Part shown: positions 44,181-53,663 of the stretch, one piece after another
How the letters are laid out: every line of letters starts with the position of its first letter
How positions within the stretch are numbered: position 1 is the stretch's first letter
Assembly: GCF_007993935.1 (NCBI RefSeq)
Contig: NZ_VITY01000005.1
Coordinates: 310,001 to 374,000, forward strand
DNA: 64,000 nucleotides
Reading direction: 5' to 3'
Source of the DNA: Bradyrhizobium macuxiense
GTDB taxonomy: Bacteria; Pseudomonadota; Alphaproteobacteria; Rhizobiales; Xanthobacteraceae
Notes under the pieces: model-generated
Told to the model about the DNA's origin: nothing
Seen by the model: the letters and a program-made list of their open reading frames with translations, nothing else
Databases searched by the model: none
Translations under genes and position numbers: made by a program

Positions 44181-45260
44181 ATGACTTTGAAATTCGACAT
44201 CCAGCCTTCGCCGAATGCAACCTCCGACAAGGATCGCGCGGCGAAGCTCGTGGACCCGGGCTTCGGCCGCGTCTTCACCGACCACATGGCGATCGTCCGC
44301 TACAGCCAGGGCAAGGGCTGGCACAGCGCCCGCGTCGAGGCCCGCGCGAATTTCCCGCTCGATCCGGCCGGCGCGGTGCTGCACTACGCCCAGGAAATCT
44401 TCGAAGGTCTCAAGGCCTACCGGCGCGATGATGGCGGCGTGAACCTGTTCCGTCCCGACGCCAACGCCCGCCGCTTCCACGATTCGGCCGAGCGCATGGC
44501 GATGGCGCCGCTGCCCGAGGATGTGTTCATCGACGCGGTCGAGCAGCTGGTGCGGATCGATCGTGCCTGGATCCCGGGCGGCGAGGGCAGTCTCTATCTG
44601 CGGCCATTCATGATCGCGAGCGAGGTCTTCCTCGGCGTGAAGCCGTCGGCGGAATACATCTTCTCGGTGATCGCATCGCCGGTCGGCTCCTATTTCAAGG
44701 GTGGTCCCGCGCCGGTGTCGATCTGGGTGTCGGAGAATTACACGCGCGCCGCGATCGGCGGCACCGGCGCCGTCAAGTGCGGCGGCAATTATGCCGCCAG
44801 CCTGCGCGCGCAGGCGGAGGCGATCGAGCGCGGCTGCGACCAGGTCGTGTTCCTCGATGCGGTCGAGCGCCGCTACATCGAGGAGCTCGGCGGCATGAAC
44901 ATCTTCTTCGCGTTCGACGACGGCTCGCTGCTGACTCCGCCGCTCGGCACCATCCTGCCCGGCATCACCCGCGACTCGATCATCGCGCTCGCCAAGGATG
45001 CCGGCACGCGCGTGCGCGAGGAGCTCTACACCATCCAGCAGTGGCGCGCCGACGCCGCCAGCGGCAAGCTGAAGGAAGCGTTCGCCTGCGGCACCGCGGC
45101 CGTGATCTCGCCGATCGGCAAGGTGTGCTCGGCGAGCGGCGATTTCCAGATCAGCGGCGGCGTGGCCGGCCCTGTGGCCATGGGCCTGCGCAAGAAGCTT
45201 GTCGACATCCAGTACGGTCGCACCAACGACCCGCATAACTGGATCAGAAACGTCGCCTGA
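44181..45260 (+). CDS. ilvE: Branched-chain amino acid aminotransferase
   Basis: IlvE transfers the amino group for the last step of Ile, Leu and Val synthesis, using PLP. The 359-residue class IV aminotransferase has HYAQEIFEGLKAYR, LYLRPFMIASE, PLP Lys199 in GGTGAVKCGGNYAAS, and EELGGMNIFF. This is the eukaryotic/mitochondrial-like length class. The ATG at 44181 follows AAGCAAGAAAA. A terminator follows at 45295. Confidence 0.95.
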   Translation: MTLKFDIQPSPNATSDKDRAAKLVDPGFGRVFTDHMAIVRYSQGKGWHSARVEARANFPLDPAGAVLHYAQEIFEGLKAYRRDDGGVNLFRPDANARRFHDSAERMAMAPLPEDVFIDAVEQLVRIDRAWIPGGEGSLYLRPFMIASEVFLGVKPSAEYIFSVIASPVGSYFKGGPAPVSIWVSENYTRAAIGGTGAVKCGGNYAASLRAQAEAIERGCDQVVFLDAVERRYIEELGGMNIFFAFDDGSLLTPPLGTILPGITRDSIIALAKDAGTRVREELYTIQQWRADAASGKLKEAFACGTAAVISPIGKVCSASGDFQISGGVAGPVAMGLRKKLVDIQYGRTNDPHNWIRNVA

Positions 45261-45294
45261 CACTGCGGGTCCACCGCTGACGGGTATCAATTTG

Positions 45295-45330
45295 GCGCCT
45301 CTTCCTGTGCAGGGAAGAGGCGCTTTGCTT
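45295..45330 (+). terminator. Rho-independent terminator of ilvE
   Basis: Perfect 11-bp stem gcgcctcttcc/ggaagaggcgc with a 7-base loop, followed by tttgcttt, 34 bases after the stop. Confidence 0.88.
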
Positions 45331-45471
45331 TGGAACTCCAGCAAGCACGCCGACCCTTCGCTTCGTTCGTCATTTTTCCGTGCTATCAGCCGTCATCGCA
45401 TGAACGGGCTGCCGCGAGCGCGCGACAAAGTCTCGCCTATCGCTTCAAGCAATCTCAACTCACGTGATGAA

Positions 45472-45978
45472 ATGACCAAAACTCTCGTAACACGTCTGAC
45501 TTCTGCCGTGCTGATGACGGCTGCATTCGCGTTCGCCGGAACGAGCACCGTGCGCGCGGAGGACCGCTCGCCCGTGATCGATGTTCGCACGGCCGACCCG
45601 GAGATGAATGCCGCGATCGCCCATGCGCGCGAGACGCTTCCGGCATTCTGGGCCTCCTATGAGGCGCCAAAGCCGTCCGAGACCCAGCACTCCCTGAAGG
45701 TCCGCTTTCCGACCCATCGCAATGAGGGCGAGCACATCTGGATGCGCGAGGTGAAGAAACTGCCGAACGGCGGCTATGCTGGCCGGTTCGCCAACCAGCC
45801 GCGCGACCTGCCGGGCAAGCAGGCCGGCGACCTCGTCGAGTTCAAGGAGGCCGATATCTCGGACTGGATGTTCATGCGCAACGGCAAGATCGTCGGCGGC
45901 GAGACCATCAAGCCGCTGCTGAAATCGATGCCGAAGGCCGACGCCGACGCGCTTCGCGCGCGGATGGAGCAGCCTTAA
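45472..45978 (+). CDS. Exported DUF2314-like protein
   Basis: A 168-residue protein with a signal peptide (SAVLMTAAFAFAGTSTVRAE). The mature chain has FWASYEAPKPSETQHSLKVR, NEGEHIWMREVKKLPNGGYA, GDLVEFKEADISDWMFMRNG and GGETIKPLLK, the pattern of DUF2314/YegJ proteins. The family has no established activity. The start at 45472 follows GTGATGA. It is independent of hisS, which begins 72 bases later. Confidence 0.82.
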   Translation: MTKTLVTRLTSAVLMTAAFAFAGTSTVRAEDRSPVIDVRTADPEMNAAIAHARETLPAFWASYEAPKPSETQHSLKVRFPTHRNEGEHIWMREVKKLPNGGYAGRFANQPRDLPGKQAGDLVEFKEADISDWMFMRNGKIVGGETIKPLLKSMPKADADALRARMEQP

Positions 45979-46050
45979 AGGCCGGCGTTTTAGCCGCGGC
46001 GGGGCGCAGAGCGGGTTGCCGCTTTGCGCGTCCACTGATAAATGCCGCCA

Positions 46051-47565
46051 ATGGCCGAAAAACCCAAAAAACCCCAGAAACTGAAGGCGCGCCTGCCGCG
46101 CGGGCTGGAAGATCGCGGCCCGGCCGCGATCAACGCCACGCGGGCGATGGTCGAGAAGATCCGCGCCGTCTACGAGCTCTACGGCTTCGAGCCGGTGGAG
46201 ACGCCGGCGATGGAATACACCGACGCGCTCGGCAAGTTCCTGCCCGATCAGGACCGTCCCAACGAGGGCGTATTCTCGTTCCAGGACGATGACGAGCAGT
46301 GGATCTCGCTGCGCTACGATTTGACCGCGCCGCTGGCGCGCTATGTCGCGGAGAATTTCGACGCGCTGCCGAAGCCGTACCGGTCCTATCGTTTCGGTTA
46401 TGTCTTCCGCAACGAGAAGCCGGGTCCCGGCCGCTTCCGTCAGTTCATGCAGTTCGATGCTGACACGGTCGGCTCGGCGACGCCGGCGGCCGATGCCGAG
46501 ATCTGCATGATGGCGGCCGACACGATGGAAGCGCTCGGCATTCCGCGCGGCTCCTATGTCGTGAAGGTGAACAACCGCAAGGTGCTCGACGGCGTACTCG
46601 AGGCGATCGGCCTCGGCGGCGACGACAATGCAGGCCGCAGGCTCACCGTGCTGCGTGCGATCGACAAGCTCGACAAGTTTCCCGCCGACGAGGTTCGCAA
46701 GCTGCTCGGTCCCGGACGATGGGATGGCGGTGAAGAGGGCAAGGGCGACTTCACCAAGGGCGCTGAGTTGAGCCCGGCGGATGCCGATATCGTGCTGGCC
46801 GTCACGCAGCAGCGCGACGACTGGAAACAGGCGATCGCTGCGGCCGAGACCTACCTTGCCAAGAGTGCGGTTGGTCAAGCCGGCGTGAGCGAGCTTGAAG
46901 AGATCGCCAAGCTGGTGGCGGCGTCCGGCTATGGCGCGGATCGCATCCGCATCGATCCCACCGTCGTTCGTGGGCTCGAATACTACACCGGCCCGGTCTA
47001 CGAAGTTGAGCTGCTGCTCGACACCAAGGACGAGAAGGGCCGCCCGGTGCGGTTCGGCTCGGTCGGCGGTGGTGGCCGCTATGACGGCCTCGTGTCGCGC
47101 TTCCGCGGCGAGCCGGTGCCCGCGACCGGCTTCTCGATCGGCGTGTCGCGCCTGCAGGCGGCGCTGACCATGCTCGGCCAGCTCGACACGCAGGCCGAGT
47201 TCGGCCCCGTGGTCGTCACCGTGTTCGATCGCGACCGCGTCGCCGACTACCAGAAGATGGTCGCGCGGCTGCGCCAGGCCGGCATCCGCGCCGAGCTCTA
47301 TCTCGGCAATCCGAAGAACATGGGCAACCAGCTCAAATATGCCGACCGCCGCAATTCGCCTTGCGTCATCATCCAGGGCTCTGACGAGAAGGCGCGCGGC
47401 GAGGTGCAGATCAAGGATCTGATCGAGGGTGCCAAGGCGGCGGCTGCGATCGCCTCCAACCAGGAATGGCGCGAAACGCGTCCGGCGCAGTTTTCCTGCG
47501 CGGAGGCCGATCTGGTCGCGAAAGTCCGCGAAGTCCTCGCGCGGCATGGCGTAGCGTGGGGATAG
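46051..47565 (+). CDS. hisS: Histidyl-tRNA synthetase, alphaproteobacterial type
   Basis: A 504-residue class II synthetase. Motif 1 region [18 protein letters not shown], motif 2 [20 protein letters not shown], the His-binding [15 protein letters not shown] and motif 3 GGRYDGL…GFSIGVSRL. The extended motif 2 loop and the insertions around 175–230 match the special alphaproteobacterial group whose tRNA-His lacks the extra G-1. The start is 46051 (MAEKPKKPQ) or 46042; neither has a strong ribosome-binding site. Confidence 0.96.
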   Translation: MAEKPKKPQKLKARLPRGLEDRGPAAINATRAMVEKIRAVYELYGFEPVETPAMEYTDALGKFLPDQDRPNEGVFSFQDDDEQWISLRYDLTAPLARYVAENFDALPKPYRSYRFGYVFRNEKPGPGRFRQFMQFDADTVGSATPAADAEICMMAADTMEALGIPRGSYVVKVNNRKVLDGVLEAIGLGGDDNAGRRLTVLRAIDKLDKFPADEVRKLLGPGRWDGGEEGKGDFTKGAELSPADADIVLAVTQQRDDWKQAIAAAETYLAKSAVGQAGVSELEEIAKLVAASGYGADRIRIDPTVVRGLEYYTGPVYEVELLLDTKDEKGRPVRFGSVGGGGRYDGLVSRFRGEPVPATGFSIGVSRLQAALTMLGQLDTQAEFGPVVVTVFDRDRVADYQKMVARLRQAGIRAELYLGNPKNMGNQLKYADRRNSPCVIIQGSDEKARGEVQIKDLIEGAKAAAAIASNQEWRETRPAQFSCAEADLVAKVREVLARHGVAWG

Positions 47566-47575
47566 CTGGTTTGTC

Positions 47576-47598
47576 ATGCGCGGGCTTGACCCGCGCAT
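47576..47598. repeat. Perfect 9-bp hairpin after hisS
   Basis: atgcgcggg/cccgcgcat with a cttga loop, 10 bases after the hisS stop, possibly a terminator. This core is also common as a short repeat in related genomes. Confidence 0.65.
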
Positions 47599-47678
47599 CC
47601 ATCTTCAAAAAGATGCAGCGCCCGCCAGACCGGCAAATGACCGGCTTGCGCGTCAACGACAACCAGGGAGACATTCCA

Positions 47679-47882
47679 ATGCCTGAGATCACCGTGAGCA
47701 TGGCCGCCGGCCGCACCGACGAGCAGAAACTCGGCATGATGCGCGACATCACCCAGGCGCTGGTGAAGAATCTCGGCGTCGATGCCGACGCGGTCGTGAT
47801 CCAGATCAACGAAGCGCCGCTGCATCACAAGATGAAGGGCGGCAAGTCGTTCGTCGAGCGCGCGGCCGCGGCGAAGAAATAA
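47679..47882 (+). CDS. 4-oxalocrotonate tautomerase-family protein
   Basis: A 67-residue tautomerase with the catalytic Pro2 exposed after Met removal (MPEITVSMAAGRTDEQKLGM). Members tautomerise keto-enol acids. AGGGAG lies about 8 bases before the ATG. The substrate is unknown. An F4 repeat lies 17 bases downstream. Confidence 0.88.
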   Translation: MPEITVSMAAGRTDEQKLGMMRDITQALVKNLGVDADAVVIQINEAPLHHKMKGGKSFVERAAAAKK

Positions 47883-47899
47883 CCCGGCTTTCTCCACGA

Positions 47900-48018
47900 G
47901 TCGTCCCTGCGAAAGCAGGGACCCATAACCACCGATGCCCGGTTGTTAGACTCGCTGGGGCCCCAGCTTCTAACGATCAGCACTGGTGGTTATGGGTCCC
48001 GGCCTTCGCCGGGACGAC
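47900..48018. repeat. Palindromic repeat F4
   Basis: It starts gtcgtccctgcgaaagcagg and gacccataaccacc, has tggttatgggtccc in the right arm, and ends ggccttcgccgggacgac. It lies between the tautomerase and thioesterase genes. Confidence 0.87.
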
Positions 48019-48036
48019 AGCTGTTTTGAGGCACCA

Positions 48037-48447
48037 ATGGACGCACGCGACTTCATCAAGATCGGCATGAGCGCCGAACGCATGCTCGTGGTGCCGCCGG
48101 AGCGCACGGTCGGGCATTTCGTGCCGGGCATGCCGATGGTCTATGCGACGCCGATGATGATCCTCGAAATGGAGATGGCGTCGGGTGATGCGATCCGTGG
48201 CGCGTTGCAGCCCGGCTGGGTCACGGTCGGCACCGAGGTCGATATCCGCCACCTTGCCGCTGCACTCGTCGGCGCCACGGTACGCACCACCGCAAAAGTG
48301 ATCGCGGTCGAGCGCCGCGTGATCCGCTTCGAGGTCGAGGCGTTCGAGGGCACGCGCAAGCTCGGCGAAGGCCGCCACGTCCGCGGCCTGATCAATGTCG
48401 AGAGTTTTAATAAGCGTCTTGCCGGAACGTCGGCGCAAGCGCAATGA
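48037..48447 (+). CDS. Hot-dog thioesterase of the FlK-like family
   Basis: A 136-residue hot-dog fold protein. It aligns with the Streptomyces fluoroacetyl-CoA thioesterase FlK, as I recall it, at a constant offset of four: FlK Thr42/Glu50/His76 correspond to Thr38, Glu46 and His72 here (YATPMMILEMEMAS; EVDIRHLAAAL). FlK's lid Phe36 corresponds to Met32, so fluoroacetyl-CoA selectivity is not expected; a general acyl-CoA thioesterase is more likely. The start at 48037 follows GAGGCACC. It stands alone between F4 and F2 repeats. Confidence 0.83.
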   Translation: MDARDFIKIGMSAERMLVVPPERTVGHFVPGMPMVYATPMMILEMEMASGDAIRGALQPGWVTVGTEVDIRHLAAALVGATVRTTAKVIAVERRVIRFEVEAFEGTRKLGEGRHVRGLINVESFNKRLAGTSAQAQ

Positions 48448-48484
48448 ACGCCCTCTTTGATGTGCTCTGAGCCACTTGTTCAGG

Positions 48485-48577
48485 CGTCATCCTGAGGAGC
48501 GCGTAGCGCGTCTCGAAGGATGGGCCACGGGCCGTGCACCCTTCGAGGCTCGCTCCGCTCGCACCTCAGGGTGACGG
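48485..48577. repeat. Palindromic repeat F2, second copy
   Basis: It starts gtcatcctgaggagcgcgta and ends acctcagggtgacgg, with inner tctcgaagga/acccttcgag arms, between the convergent thioesterase and proC genes. Confidence 0.82.
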
Positions 48578-48605
48578 GACAAGGGGTGATGGTGTGGGCG
48601 AGAAA

Positions 48606-49436
48606 CTACTTCGCCAATTCCTTCGAGCGCCTCGTTGCCGCGGCAATGGCGCGGATCATGAGCGGCTGCAGGCCGTCATTCGCCATCAACACCTCGAGCG
48701 CAGCAGCGGTGGTGCCGCCGGGCGAGGTGACATTCTGCCGCAACGTCGCCGACGGCAGATCCGAGCGGTGCAGCAGCTCGCCGGAGCCGGCGACGGTCGC
48801 GCGCGCCAGCGTGGTTGCGAGCTGCTCGGGCAGGCCGGCCGCGACGCCGGCGCGAGCCAGCTCCTCGGCGAGCAGGAAGACATAGGCCGGGCCGGAGCCG
48901 GAGACCGCCGTCACCGCGTCCATCAGGTTCTCATCGTCGACCCATTCGACGAGCCCGGTCGCCTTCATCAGCGCATCGGTCATGGCGCGCTGCGCGGCGG
49001 TGACGCGCTTTGACGGCACCGCGACCGTGATGCCGCGGCCGATTGCCGCCGGCGTGTTCGGCATCGCGCGCACCACCGCGCCGCCCACCACTTCCTCGAG
49101 CGCTGCGATGGTCGTGCCGGCCATGATCGAGACCACGAGCGTCGAGGGGCCGACCAGCGCCTTCAGCGCAGCGCCGGCGTCGCGGAACGATTGCGGCTTC
49201 ACCGCGACGACCAGCGTGTCGACCGTGCCGAGCTCCGTCGCCTGCGGATTGAGCCGCACGCCCTTCGCGGCGAGTGCCGAGATCTCCGGCGACAGATACG
49301 GATCGATCACCGCGACCTGCTTGGGCGCAAGGCCCTGCGCGAGCCAGCCGGTCAGCATGGCGCCGCCCATCTTGCCCGCGCCCGCAAGCGCGATGGTGCC
49401 GGAAGTGTTCGTCAATGCGCTGCTGGATGTGCTCAC
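48606..49436 (-). CDS. proC: Pyrroline-5-carboxylate reductase
   Basis: ProC reduces pyrroline-5-carboxylate to proline with NAD(P)H. The 276-residue protein has the Rossmann motif ALAGAGKMGGAMLTGWL, VVAVKPQSF, VVRAMPNTPAAIGRGITV, and the C-terminal dimer signature SGSGPAYVFLLAEEL and LRQNVTSPGGTTAAAL. Length is normal. F4 and a YbjN-type gene are upstream. Confidence 0.96.
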   Translation of the reverse strand: MSTSSSALTNTSGTIALAGAGKMGGAMLTGWLAQGLAPKQVAVIDPYLSPEISALAAKGVRLNPQATELGTVDTLVVAVKPQSFRDAGAALKALVGPSTLVVSIMAGTTIAALEEVVGGAVVRAMPNTPAAIGRGITVAVPSKRVTAAQRAMTDALMKATGLVEWVDDENLMDAVTAVSGSGPAYVFLLAEELARAGVAAGLPEQLATTLARATVAGSGELLHRSDLPSATLRQNVTSPGGTTAAALEVLMANDGLQPLMIRAIAAATRRSKELAK

Positions 49437-49457
49437 AGGTGGCTCCGCAAACTCTGT

Positions 49458-49583
49458 GTCGTCCCGGCCTTGAGCCGGGACCCATAACCACAGGCGGTTC
49501 TAGTGAAGCGTGACGCCAGCCACAAGCAGTTTGCTCAACCACTGGGGCCGCGGAGTATGGGTCCCTGCTTTCGCAGGGACGAC
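49458..49583. repeat. Palindromic repeat F4
   Basis: It starts gtcgtcccggccttgagccg then ggacccataaccac, and ends atgggtccctgctttcgc followed by agggacgac. It lies between proC and the YbjN-type gene, which are on the same strand. Confidence 0.87.
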
Positions 49584-49602
49584 ACTGAGTATGCGGATGC
49601 CC

Positions 49603-50103
49603 TTACGCCTCACCCTCGGTATCGAACATCGCGGCGGCCATCGCCTCGGCGGTCGACTTGCCGGCCCACACCACGAACTGGAACGCCGGATAGTAGCGCT
49701 CGCAGGCGTGGATCGCGTTGACCACCATGGCTTCGCATTGCGCGGTGGAGGCGGTGAGGCCGCCGGGCAGCACCAGCGCTTGACGATGCATCACCATGCC
49801 GGTGTGGGTCCACAGATCGAAATGTCCGACCCACAATTGTTCGTTGATCGCAGCGACCAGCCGCTGCACCTCGGCGCGGCGCGCCTGCGGCATCTTCATG
49901 TCGAAGGCGCAGGCGAGATGCAGCGCCTCGATCTCACCCATCCAGGTGAACGAGAGCTGATAGTCGATCCAGTCTCCCTTGGAGACGATCGTCACCTCGT
50001 CTTCGCCGGAACGCTCGAACGCCCAGTTGTTGTCGGTGGCGATATCCTCGACCACCGCAAGCGGGTTGTTCCGGGAATCGATAATGCTTTCGAGGAGGGA
50101 CAT
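49603..50103 (-). CDS. YbjN-domain protein
   Basis: A 166-residue protein of the YbjN family (bacterial sensory transduction regulator type): residues VEDIATDNNWAFERSGEDEV, YQLSFTWMGEIEALHLACAF, and LWTHTGMVMHRQALVLPGGL. It is cytosolic with no signal peptide. In other bacteria YbjN proteins affect motility and stress responses, but the mechanism is unknown. The start at 50103 (MSLLESIIDSRNN) follows GAGACGG. Confidence 0.82.
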   Translation of the reverse strand: MSLLESIIDSRNNPLAVVEDIATDNNWAFERSGEDEVTIVSKGDWIDYQLSFTWMGEIEALHLACAFDMKMPQARRAEVQRLVAAINEQLWVGHFDLWTHTGMVMHRQALVLPGGLTASTAQCEAMVVNAIHACERYYPAFQFVVWAGKSTAEAMAAAMFDTEGEA

Positions 50104-50550
50104 GCCGTCTCGGACCTTGTTCTTATGATCGCTTGATACGCACACGGAAGCCGGCACTTGCGACATACTGCGTCGTGGCCGAGTGCAGTTCCTTGACCGG
50201 GCTTCCGGATGCCCCTGGACCTGACGCCGATGAAGTGATGTGATTTGCGGAATCCGCGCAACCGCACGCCGAGTCCGTCCACAGCCAAAGCGCGCATCGT
50301 CCACAGCTGATCTCCGCCACACTTGTGATTTTGCGAACAAATCGGAATCATCGTGGTCGGTAAACGATTTGTTAACCATTTGCCGGCGCTTCGCCGCACG
50401 CGTGAATCAGCCTTTCCGGCGCTCACACCACTCTGCAAGAGCCGCGGCGCGCTCATGGGGACATGCCGTTTCCCCGTGCCAAAGGCCTTGCCCGGCTGTC
50501 GCGGTTTGGTCATATTTCGTCTCAGGCACGTCCATCCCGGGCGTGCCGAT
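50104..50550. other. Intergenic region, no gene seen
   Basis: 447 bases between the divergent YbjN gene and the FMN riboswitch. It contains an A/T-rich stretch (GTAAACGATTTGTTAACC near 50355, a near-miss to TTAA-N7-TTAA), which could be a promoter for the YbjN gene, and a small hairpin ggcacg/cgtgcc at 50526–50548. I see no convincing coding sequence. Confidence 0.55.
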
Positions 50551-50696
50551 GTTCTCAGGGCGGGGTGAAAATCCCCACCGGCGGTAAGGGTGATGAGCCC
50601 AAGCCCGCGAGCGCCTTCTTCCGCGAAGCCGGGAGAAGGGTCAGCAGATTCGGTGCAATTCCGAAGCCGACGGTTACAGTCCGGATGAAAGAGAAC
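50551..50696 (+). promoter_or_regulatory. FMN riboswitch (RFN element)
   Basis: Closing stem P1 is gttctc/gagaac. The core shows the conserved blocks: agggcggggtgaaaatcccc, accggcggtaag, gatgagcccaagcccgcgag, ggtgcaattccgaagccgac, and agtccggatgaaagagaac. FMN binding is expected to reduce expression of the ribH gene downstream. An acgcg/cgcgt hairpin with agcc/gggct extension at 50706–50731 may be the expression platform. Confidence 0.95.
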
Positions 50697-50779
50697 GGTT
50701 GCGGCAGCCAACGCGATTTTTCGCGTGGGCTCGTGTCGTTGTCCGTATGCCCTGATTCTGGTCCTGAAAGAGGAAAGCC

Positions 50780-51361
50780 ATGAATCAGATGTTGCAAGAC
50801 ACTGAAGTTCAAGACACTGAAGTCCAAACCTCCCAAGCAGAAAGCGCTCCCGACACGCCGGCAAATCCGCCGGCGCCGGAGCATCCGCACTTCGCAAAGC
50901 CACAGCGGGTTGCCTTCGTGCAATCGTCCTGGCATCGCGATGTGGTGGAGGAATGCCGCATCTCCTTCCTGAAGGAGATCGAGGCGCGTCACATCACCAA
51001 TGTCGACGTGTTCGAGGTGCCGGGCTCGTTCGAGATTCCGCTGCACGCGCAGCTGCTGGCGAAGACGCGCCGCTACACCGCGATCGTCGCGGCCGGGCTC
51101 GTTGTCGATGGCGGCATCTACCGCCACGAATTCGTCGCCGACACCGTGATCAAGGCGCTGATGGATGTGCAATTGCGCACCGAGGTGCCGGTGTTCTCGG
51201 CCGTGCTGACGCCGCAGCAATTCCACGAGACCGAGGTGCATTACGACTTCTTCCGCAAGCACTTCGTGATCAAGGGAATCGAGGTCGCGGAAGCCTGCGC
51301 CAACACGCTGCTCAGCCTGGAACGTTTGCGCGGCCAGGTCGCGGCGGGGATACCTGGCTAA
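50780..51361 (+). CDS. ribH: 6,7-dimethyl-8-ribityllumazine synthase, type II
   Basis: Lumazine synthase makes the riboflavin precursor. The 193-residue protein is of the RibH2 type known from Brucella: VAFVQSSWHRDVVEECRISF, EVPGSFEIPLHAQLLA, VVDGGIYRHEFVADTVI, TPQQFHETEVHYDFFRKHF. It has a 40-residue N-terminal extension, starting with a 15-base tandem duplication that encodes QDTEV twice, which Brucella RibH2 lacks. An FMN riboswitch controls it, and the palindrome at 51363 begins directly after the stop. Confidence 0.95.
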   Translation: MNQMLQDTEVQDTEVQTSQAESAPDTPANPPAPEHPHFAKPQRVAFVQSSWHRDVVEECRISFLKEIEARHITNVDVFEVPGSFEIPLHAQLLAKTRRYTAIVAAGLVVDGGIYRHEFVADTVIKALMDVQLRTEVPVFSAVLTPQQFHETEVHYDFFRKHFVIKGIEVAEACANTLLSLERLRGQVAAGIPG

Positions 51362-51362
51362 C

Positions 51363-51432
51363 GCGCATGATCCGGACCCGGAGGGCCGCGTTAGCGCAAA
51401 GTGTGAAGCGGTTTTCCGAAAAGATCATGCGC
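51363..51432 (+). repeat. Palindromic element F5 after ribH stop
   Basis: Arms gcgcatgatcc and ttttccgaaaagatcatgcg, with an extra insert ggccgcgttagcgc in the loop. It starts one base after the TAA of ribH and probably forms the 3' end of its transcript. Confidence 0.78.
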
Positions 51433-51562
51433 AAATAACAAGAGCACCAAGCGCTCAAGCCCTGACGCCAAAGCGATTCCGGCATGCGTGCCGGGATCGC
51501 TCTCGCGCGCCGCGCGTTCGGTTATGCTTGCCGGCATAAATCTGAATGCGCGGGAGGCGCCC

Positions 51563-52369
51563 ATGACCGAACAACATTCTTCCGACTGGCTCGGCCTGTC
51601 GGGTCGCGTTGCCGTCGTCACTGGCGGAGGCGGCGGCATCGGCCGCGCCACCGCGGTCAGCTTCGCGAGCGCCGGCGCCAAGGTCGCTGCGCTCGATCGC
51701 GACGAGCACGGGCTGGCGGAGACCAAGGCCAAGCTTCGCGAATTCGGCGACGGTCATCTCGTCGCAAGCTGCGACACCACCAGCGAGGATAACGTCGCGG
51801 CCGCCGCTGACGCCGTCGCGCGCACGCTTGGTTCTTGCGATATCCTCGTCAACACCGCCGCGGTGCTGCGTCCCGGTGGGCTCGATACGCTGCCGCTTGC
51901 CGAGTGGAACGCGGTGCTTTCGATCAATCTCACCGGCTACTTCATCTGCGCGCAGGTGTTCGGCCGGCAGATGCGCAAAGCCGGGCGCGGTAGCCTGATC
52001 CACATCGCCTCGATCGCCGCCAGCAACGCGCAAGGGCAGAGCGGCGCTTACAGCGTCAGCAAGGCCGGTGTCGTGATGCTCTCGCAGCAGCTCGCCGCCG
52101 AATGGGGGCCGCACGGCATCCGCAGCAATGTGGTCAGCCCCGGCCTCGTCGTCACGCCGATGAGCCAGGCGTTCTACGATACGCCCGGGGTTACCGAGCG
52201 CCGCACTGCCGTGGTGCCGATGCGCCGGATCGGCGCGCCGCAGGATATGGCTGACGCGACGCTGTTCCTGGCCAGCGACCGCTCGTCCTATGTCAATGGT
52301 GAGGAGATCATCGTCGATGGCGGCTACGCGCGGACGCTGATGAGCCATGTGCCGCGGCCGGGATTTTAA
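51563..52369 (+). CDS. Short-chain dehydrogenase/reductase
   Basis: A 268-residue classical SDR. NAD(P)-binding TGGGGGIG at 20–27; NTAA at 97–100; catalytic Ser150 (LIHIASIAAS), Tyr163 and Lys167 (YSVSK). The cofactor-preference loop has Asp45 after beta-2 (VAALDRDEHG), suggesting NAD. It ends in VNGEEIIVDGGYART. The substrate is unknown. The start at 51563 follows GGGAGGCGCCC. Confidence 0.93.
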   Translation: MTEQHSSDWLGLSGRVAVVTGGGGGIGRATAVSFASAGAKVAALDRDEHGLAETKAKLREFGDGHLVASCDTTSEDNVAAAADAVARTLGSCDILVNTAAVLRPGGLDTLPLAEWNAVLSINLTGYFICAQVFGRQMRKAGRGSLIHIASIAASNAQGQSGAYSVSKAGVVMLSQQLAAEWGPHGIRSNVVSPGLVVTPMSQAFYDTPGVTERRTAVVPMRRIGAPQDMADATLFLASDRSSYVNGEEIIVDGGYARTLMSHVPRPGF

Positions 52370-52393
52370 GGACGCCGCATCCACACACTCGGT

Positions 52394-52517
52394 GTCGTCC
52401 CGGCCTTGAGCCGGGACCCATAACCACGAATGTTTATTGATTGCGAAAGCTGCGGCCACAGGTTTGCGCCATAACGGCGGCCTGTGGTTATGGGTCCCTG
52501 CTTTCGCAGGGACGACG
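52394..52517. repeat. Palindromic repeat F4
   Basis: It starts gtcgtcccggccttgagccg followed by ggacccataaccac, and ends tatgggtccctgctttcgc with agggacgac, between the convergent SDR and prs genes. Confidence 0.87.
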
Positions 52518-52530
52518 GCTAGTATTGGTT

Positions 52531-53484
<954 letters not shown>

Positions 53485-53663
53485 CGATGCTTCCCCCCGC
53501 GCCTTGCTGGATACGACGTTCAGCATCTCAAGTCCTTACAGAACCGGCGGGTTTTCGGTGCGCGAGGGAATATCAGGCAGGCGGCTCCGCTGGCAACCCA
53601 TTAGGTCGCCTTCGCCGCGGTTTTCCTGGGCAAAAAACGCATTTCCCCGGGAGATACCGGGGG

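Noticed and set aside
48037-48447. A fluoroacetate-resistance pathway linking the FlK-like thioesterase to the dehalogenase at 3604
   Set aside because: The genes are 44 kb apart with unrelated neighbours, and the FlK lid residue is not conserved. The two were kept as separate observations.
50350-50375. CtrA-like site in the YbjN upstream region
   Set aside because: The first half is TAAA instead of TTAA; only a near match, so not listed as a site.
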